Source of the DNA: DATFVA01 sp963764235
GTDB taxonomy: Bacteria; Bacteroidota; Ignavibacteria; Ignavibacteriales; Ignavibacteriaceae
Assembly: GCA_963764235.1 (NCBI GenBank)
Contig: CAVXRO010000009.1
Location: forward strand, 62,001 to 126,000
Reading direction: 5' to 3'
DNA: 64,000 nt
Part shown: positions 61,405 through 64,000 of the stretch, piece after piece
Numbering within the stretch: position 1 is the stretch's first letter
Layout of the letters: each line of letters opens with the position of its first letter
The notes under the pieces: model-generated
Seen by the model: only the letters and a program-made list of their open reading frames with translations
What the model was told of the DNA's origin: nothing
Database searches by the model: none
Program-made: the position numbers and the translations under genes

Positions 61405-63699
61405 TTAACTCTCTTTTGCTGCTTCAGGAAATTCCTGACTTACAACATCTCTTTCTTTGGTAATTGACCATCCTGTCTTCAATCCCACTACAAAATATCC
61501 CATCACCAGAATACCGAATGCGAAGATCGTATCGCCTATTACTCTGAGCCATCTCAGAGTATCAACTACAGGCGACTGATTAAATTCTGCCGACCGTGCG
61601 TACCAATATCCTTTTTCAACGCTTGCCCAGGTCTGCATTAATCCTACAGGCAGGATGCTGATAAGGATCATCAGTGCAAGTCCGATGTTAATCGTCCAGA
61701 ACGAGAGACCGATTATTTTAGTCTTCCAGACGAAGCGCTGGGTAAGACCGCGGAGACAGAAGAGCATGAACCCGAGTCCCAGCATTCCGTAAACACCGAA
61801 CAGCGCGGCGTGGCCATGTACTGGAGTTGTCTCAAGTCCCTGCATATAATAAAGAGCGATCGGAGGATTAATGAGGAATCCGAACAACCCCGCACCGACA
61901 AGATTCCAGAACGCTACCGCAATAAAGAAATAGATAGGCCACTTATAGGAAGCCACCCATTTGCGTGCACGGCTGAGCGTAAGGTTTTCGTATGCTTCAA
62001 AACCTATAAGAACAAGAGGCACTACTTCAAGCGCACTGAAAGTAGCTCCGAGAGCCATGACCCATGTCGGGGTACCTGTAAAGTACAGATGGTGAAAAGT
62101 TCCGATTATTCCTCCCGAAAGAAAAATTGAGGTGGAGAAAAGCACAGCTGTTGTGGCTGATCTTATACCGAGGAGTCCCATTCTTGTAAAGAGGAATGCA
62201 ATTGCAACAGTTGCGAATACTTCAAAGAATCCTTCCACCCAGAGGTGAACAACCCACCACCTCCAGTATTCAGCTATAGCAAGGTTAGTATGCTGACCCC
62301 ACATAAATCCTGCAACATAGAACACCGCAATTGCAACTGTTGAAATTAGGAAAAGTCCCAGCAGATGCTTGTTCTCATTTTTCTTCTGAAGTGCGGGTTT
62401 CATAGCACGGATCATTATAAACAGCCAGAGGAAAAGACCAACCAGCAGAAATGACTGCCAGAATCTTCCGAGGTCTACATATTCATAACCCTGATGACCG
62501 AACCAGAAGTTGGTCTTGAAGCTTAAAAGCTGATGAACACCGAGATATTCACCGACCATAGATCCGCCGACGATAATTATTAATGCTACAAATAAAAAGT
62601 TAACCAGTCCCCGCTGATATTTAGGCTCATAACCTGATACCGCGGGAGCTATAAAAATACCGGTTGCAAGCCAGGCGGTAGCGATCCAGAAAATACCGAG
62701 CTGCTGGTGCCAGGTTCTAGTAAGGGAATACGGAATAATTTCAGAAATCTTAATGCCATAGAATCCTGCACCTTCAACCCCATAGTGAGCTGTTATAGCT
62801 CCGAACAGAACCTGTGCGACCACCAGCGCACCCACTACCCAGAAATACTTAAGTGTTGCTTTCATCGAAGGAGTCGGCTGCAGTGCAAGCAGCGGATCCC
62901 ATTCGGGGGCCTCGTGATGCTCCTCTACCTGTTTCCTTCTTGAGGCGGCGTAATACCATGCAAGTGCTCCGATTCCCGCAAGGAGTAGGACAAAACTTAT
63001 TACAGACCACACCACAACCATACCTGCCGGTTTATTACCCACTAGCTCTTCAGCAGGCCAGTTGCTTGTATAGGTAACATCTGAACCGGGACGGGTAGTT
63101 ATACAGGCCCATGAAGCCCACCAGAAAAATGCGTTCAGCTCTGCTAGTCTTTGGGGATCTTTAACCGCATTCTTCGGAATAGCATAGATTTCTCTAAGAT
63201 GATCGAGCGACGGATCTGCTGAAAACAATGAAGTAAAATGTTTTCCCACATTCTTTACTGCTTCCGCTCTTTCAGAGGAAATTGTAATGGTACCGGATGA
63301 TGCATCATAAGTATTTTTTCTCAGCTCATCTTTAAGACTTTCTTTCAGTTCAGCCTGGTGGGAAGGATCAAGATCATCATATTTTTTTCCGTATTTTTTC
63401 TGAGCTCTGTCATTTAAGATCCACAAAGCCTCCCGGTGGATCCAGTCGGCTGTCCAGTCGGGAGCTATATAAGCACCGTGTCCCCAGACGGTTCCCATTT
63501 CCTGCCCTCCCATCGACTGCCAGACATTCTGACCATTCTGAATATCATCCTTTGTATATATCACTTCACCGCCGGAAGTAACAACTTTTTCAGGGACCGG
63601 GGGGGCTTTACGATATATCTCTGTTCCAAAGTACCCCAATACGACGAATGATAGAACTATGACCAGTCCTAACCCAATCCATAATTTTTTATAACTCAT
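61405..63699 (-). CDS. norB: Quinol-dependent nitric oxide reductase (qNOR)
   Basis: A 764-residue inner-membrane enzyme that reduces two NO to N2O using quinol. The N-terminal extension (about 30-230) with GQNVWQSMGGQEMGTVWGHG and HLREIYAIPKNAV is the fused NorC-like domain of single-subunit qNOR, lacking a c-heme motif. The NorB core then shows about 12 helices with heme and FeB histidines in TRTWHQQLGIFW, VVHLWVEGFFEVFATV, GTFHHLYFTGTP and PVHGHAALFGVYG. Length is normal. A terminator follows. It is unrelated to the glycan locus and probably serves NO detoxification or a denitrification step; no NO-responsive binding site was recognised upstream. Confidence 0.94.
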   Translation of the reverse strand: MSYKKLWIGLGLVIVLSFVVLGYFGTEIYRKAPPVPEKVVTSGGEVIYTKDDIQNGQNVWQSMGGQEMGTVWGHGAYIAPDWTADWIHREALWILNDRAQKKYGKKYDDLDPSHQAELKESLKDELRKNTYDASSGTITISSERAEAVKNVGKHFTSLFSADPSLDHLREIYAIPKNAVKDPQRLAELNAFFWWASWACITTRPGSDVTYTSNWPAEELVGNKPAGMVVVWSVISFVLLLAGIGALAWYYAASRRKQVEEHHEAPEWDPLLALQPTPSMKATLKYFWVVGALVVAQVLFGAITAHYGVEGAGFYGIKISEIIPYSLTRTWHQQLGIFWIATAWLATGIFIAPAVSGYEPKYQRGLVNFLFVALIIIVGGSMVGEYLGVHQLLSFKTNFWFGHQGYEYVDLGRFWQSFLLVGLFLWLFIMIRAMKPALQKKNENKHLLGLFLISTVAIAVFYVAGFMWGQHTNLAIAEYWRWWVVHLWVEGFFEVFATVAIAFLFTRMGLLGIRSATTAVLFSTSIFLSGGIIGTFHHLYFTGTPTWVMALGATFSALEVVPLVLIGFEAYENLTLSRARKWVASYKWPIYFFIAVAFWNLVGAGLFGFLINPPIALYYMQGLETTPVHGHAALFGVYGMLGLGFMLFCLRGLTQRFVWKTKIIGLSFWTINIGLALMILISILPVGLMQTWASVEKGYWYARSAEFNQSPVVDTLRWLRVIGDTIFAFGILVMGYFVVGLKTGWSITKERDVVSQEFPEAAKES

Positions 63700-63846
63700 T
63701 TGATTACCTGTATTTTTTATTTCATGAAGGAATTGTTAATAAAAATCTTCTCTTGTTATTCTGATTTCCGTTTTAAAGCAACGATAAAATAAAACATCTA
63801 CTGGAAGGCACGGTGATTTATGTCCCACTCATGGTTTCAATACTGT

Positions 63847-64000
63847 TCAGAATTTCTCTCCTTTCGCCTCTCTTAAATGACTTCCTACAGGCCGTATCCT
63901 TCCCCAGATGGCATAGAAGAAATAAAGAATTGCTGCAACCTGGAAAACTGAAAAAATAGTAATCAGCCAGCCTGTCCATTCTGCAAAAATAAAGGCTGCA
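63847..64000 (-). CDS. Membrane protein C-terminus (partial, runs off the window)
   Basis: The last 50 residues of a protein entering from the right edge. They contain a tryptophan- and phenylalanine-rich membrane segment (EWTGWLITIFSVFQVAAILY) and a short basic tail ending RPVGSHLREAKGEKF. The family cannot be named from this piece. It is 147 bp upstream of the nitric oxide reductase gene on the same strand, so it may belong with it, but the gap is large enough for a separate promoter. Confidence 0.6.
   Translation of the reverse strand, partial: AAFIFAEWTGWLITIFSVFQVAAILYFFYAIWGRIRPVGSHLREAKGEKF

Noticed and set aside
63700..63846. FNR/NNR-type regulatory site upstream of the nitric oxide reductase gene
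   Set aside because: No TTGAT-N4-ATCAA-like palindrome is present in the gap.

Overview
The window looks like a chromosomal piece of a bacterium from the Fibrobacterota-Chlorobiota-Bacteroidota (FCB) side of the tree, most like Ignavibacteriota, Calditrichota or a related lineage. The evidence is the many exported proteins ending in a 'NYPNPFNPST...' type C-terminal sorting domain, the PorV-like outer-membrane proteins, the TonB-dependent receptors with carboxypeptidase-regulatory-like N-termini, and the AT-leaning base composition. I cannot assign a genus. No tRNA, rRNA, CRISPR array or insertion sequence was seen.

Almost everything from 60,099 down to 1 is read on the minus strand. From right to left: (i) 61.4-64.0 kb holds a quinol-dependent nitric oxide reductase and the end of an unknown membrane protein. 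(ii) 60.57-61.33 kb holds a plus-strand inositol-monophosphatase/HisN-type phosphatase. (iii) 60.10-60.57 kb is a non-coding control region with a strong sigma70-like promoter and a perfect LacI-family operator. (iv) 15.9-60.1 kb is a run of 24 tightly packed minus-strand genes with no gap above about 75 bp. It contains LamG and other sorting-domain proteins, two lipoproteins, a TonB-dependent receptor, two paralogous secreted partners and a PorV-like protein, two HExxH secreted proteins, a GH172-type (DUF2961) enzyme and galT. It then has six or so secreted glycosidase-like proteins, a LacI regulator, a degenerate M24 protein, galM, a sodium/sugar symporter with a small membrane protein, and galK. 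(v) 11.1-15.8 kb is a three-gene operon: a LacI regulator with its own promoter and operator, a zinc alcohol dehydrogenase, and a secreted protein made of a nearly perfect 1,092-bp tandem duplication. (vi) 1-11.0 kb is a second import operon: TonB-dependent receptor, large secreted partner, PorV-like protein, a frameshifted parvulin-like gene, and an ABC sugar importer (binding lipoprotein and two permeases, the last cut by the window edge).

Together the genes look like a galactose-containing glycan utilisation locus. Secreted enzymes and binding proteins would act outside the cell or on its surface, TonB-dependent receptors would take fragments through the outer membrane, and a sodium symporter or ABC importer would carry sugars inward. 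GalM, GalK and GalT would feed the Leloir pathway. galE, SusD, and any recognisable classical alpha- or beta-galactosidase are absent from the window. The receptor / PNPY-type secreted protein / PorV cassette occurs twice and may stand in for a SusCD pair. The 44-kb run appears to be governed by a LacI-type repressor encoded inside it.

Four genes carry apparent single-base frameshifts, nine in total. These are either sequencing or assembly indels or very recent decay, and they cannot be told apart here.
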